Shown: one piece after another, positions 61,467 to 64,000 of the stretch
Layout of the letters: every line of letters starts with the position of its first letter
Position numbering within the stretch: position 1 is the stretch's first letter
Assembly (NCBI RefSeq): GCF_046630445.1
Contig: NC_092340.1
Location: 365,718,001-365,782,000, forward strand
DNA length: 64,000 nt
Direction of reading: 5' to 3'
From: Rutidosis leptorrhynchoides
Lineage: Eukaryota; Streptophyta; Magnoliopsida; Asterales; Asteraceae
Notes under the pieces: generated by a model
The model's input: only the letters and a program-made list of their open reading frames with translations
Database searches by the model: none
What the model was told of the DNA's origin: nothing
Made by a program: the position numbers and the translations under genes

Positions 61467-64000
<2,534 letters not shown>

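Overview
This window is nuclear DNA from a flowering plant, probably a composite (Asteraceae). It is AT-rich, has GT/AG introns, and contains a plastid-targeted DnaJ gene, plastid DNA debris and many nested Ty3/gypsy chromovirus (Tekay-like) retrotransposons. The family assignment rests on general familiarity with LTR sequences of this style; no species can be named. Only one host gene looks intact.

Layout. 1-4.6 kb: the end of an LTR, then the decayed 3' part of a Tat-like gypsy element carrying a spliced antisense ORF. 4.6-18.8 kb: LTR-like sequence split by a 13.1-kb LTR element (E1, 5424-18530, target duplication CCAAA). Its two LTRs are nearly identical. It carries two intact extra ORFs between the primer-binding site and gag: an acidic protein and an F-box protein. 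Its gag-pol is broken by three stop codons and one frameshift. 18.8-24.7 kb: a plastid-derived ycf2/psaA chimera, SINE-like and Helitron-like repeats, a solo LTR and a PIF/Harbinger-like MITE. 24.85-27.18 kb: the two-exon chloroplast chaperone gene DnaJ20 (minus strand); its intron holds a hAT MITE and a complete TRIM element. 27.5-37.5 kb: MITEs, a dispersed repeat family, a solo LTR, two SINEs with long target duplications, an intron-retaining BiP (HSP70) pseudogene split by a hAT MITE, a Helitron 3' end and a LINE remnant. 37.5-61.5 kb: a decayed Tekay element (E2) whose pol is split by a 14.9-kb minus-strand element without gag-pol (E3), which itself contains a solo LTR. 61.5-64 kb: retroelement-like non-coding sequence.

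How it fits together. Seven insertions of several classes can be closed with exact target duplications, which gives a relative history: E2 before E3, and E3 before the solo LTR inside it. E1 is the youngest by LTR similarity. The Tekay-like elements share LTR ends resembling TGTRRYGACCC, a tRNA-Met primer-binding site and, in E1 and E3, the sequence TAACGGGTAGGTAC next to the 3' LTR and again before gag. Each carries a different ORF between the primer-binding site and gag. The strongest candidate for something undescribed is the F-box/acidic-protein module of E1. Second is a small LTR hairpin kept in eight LTR copies with a compensatory base-pair change.
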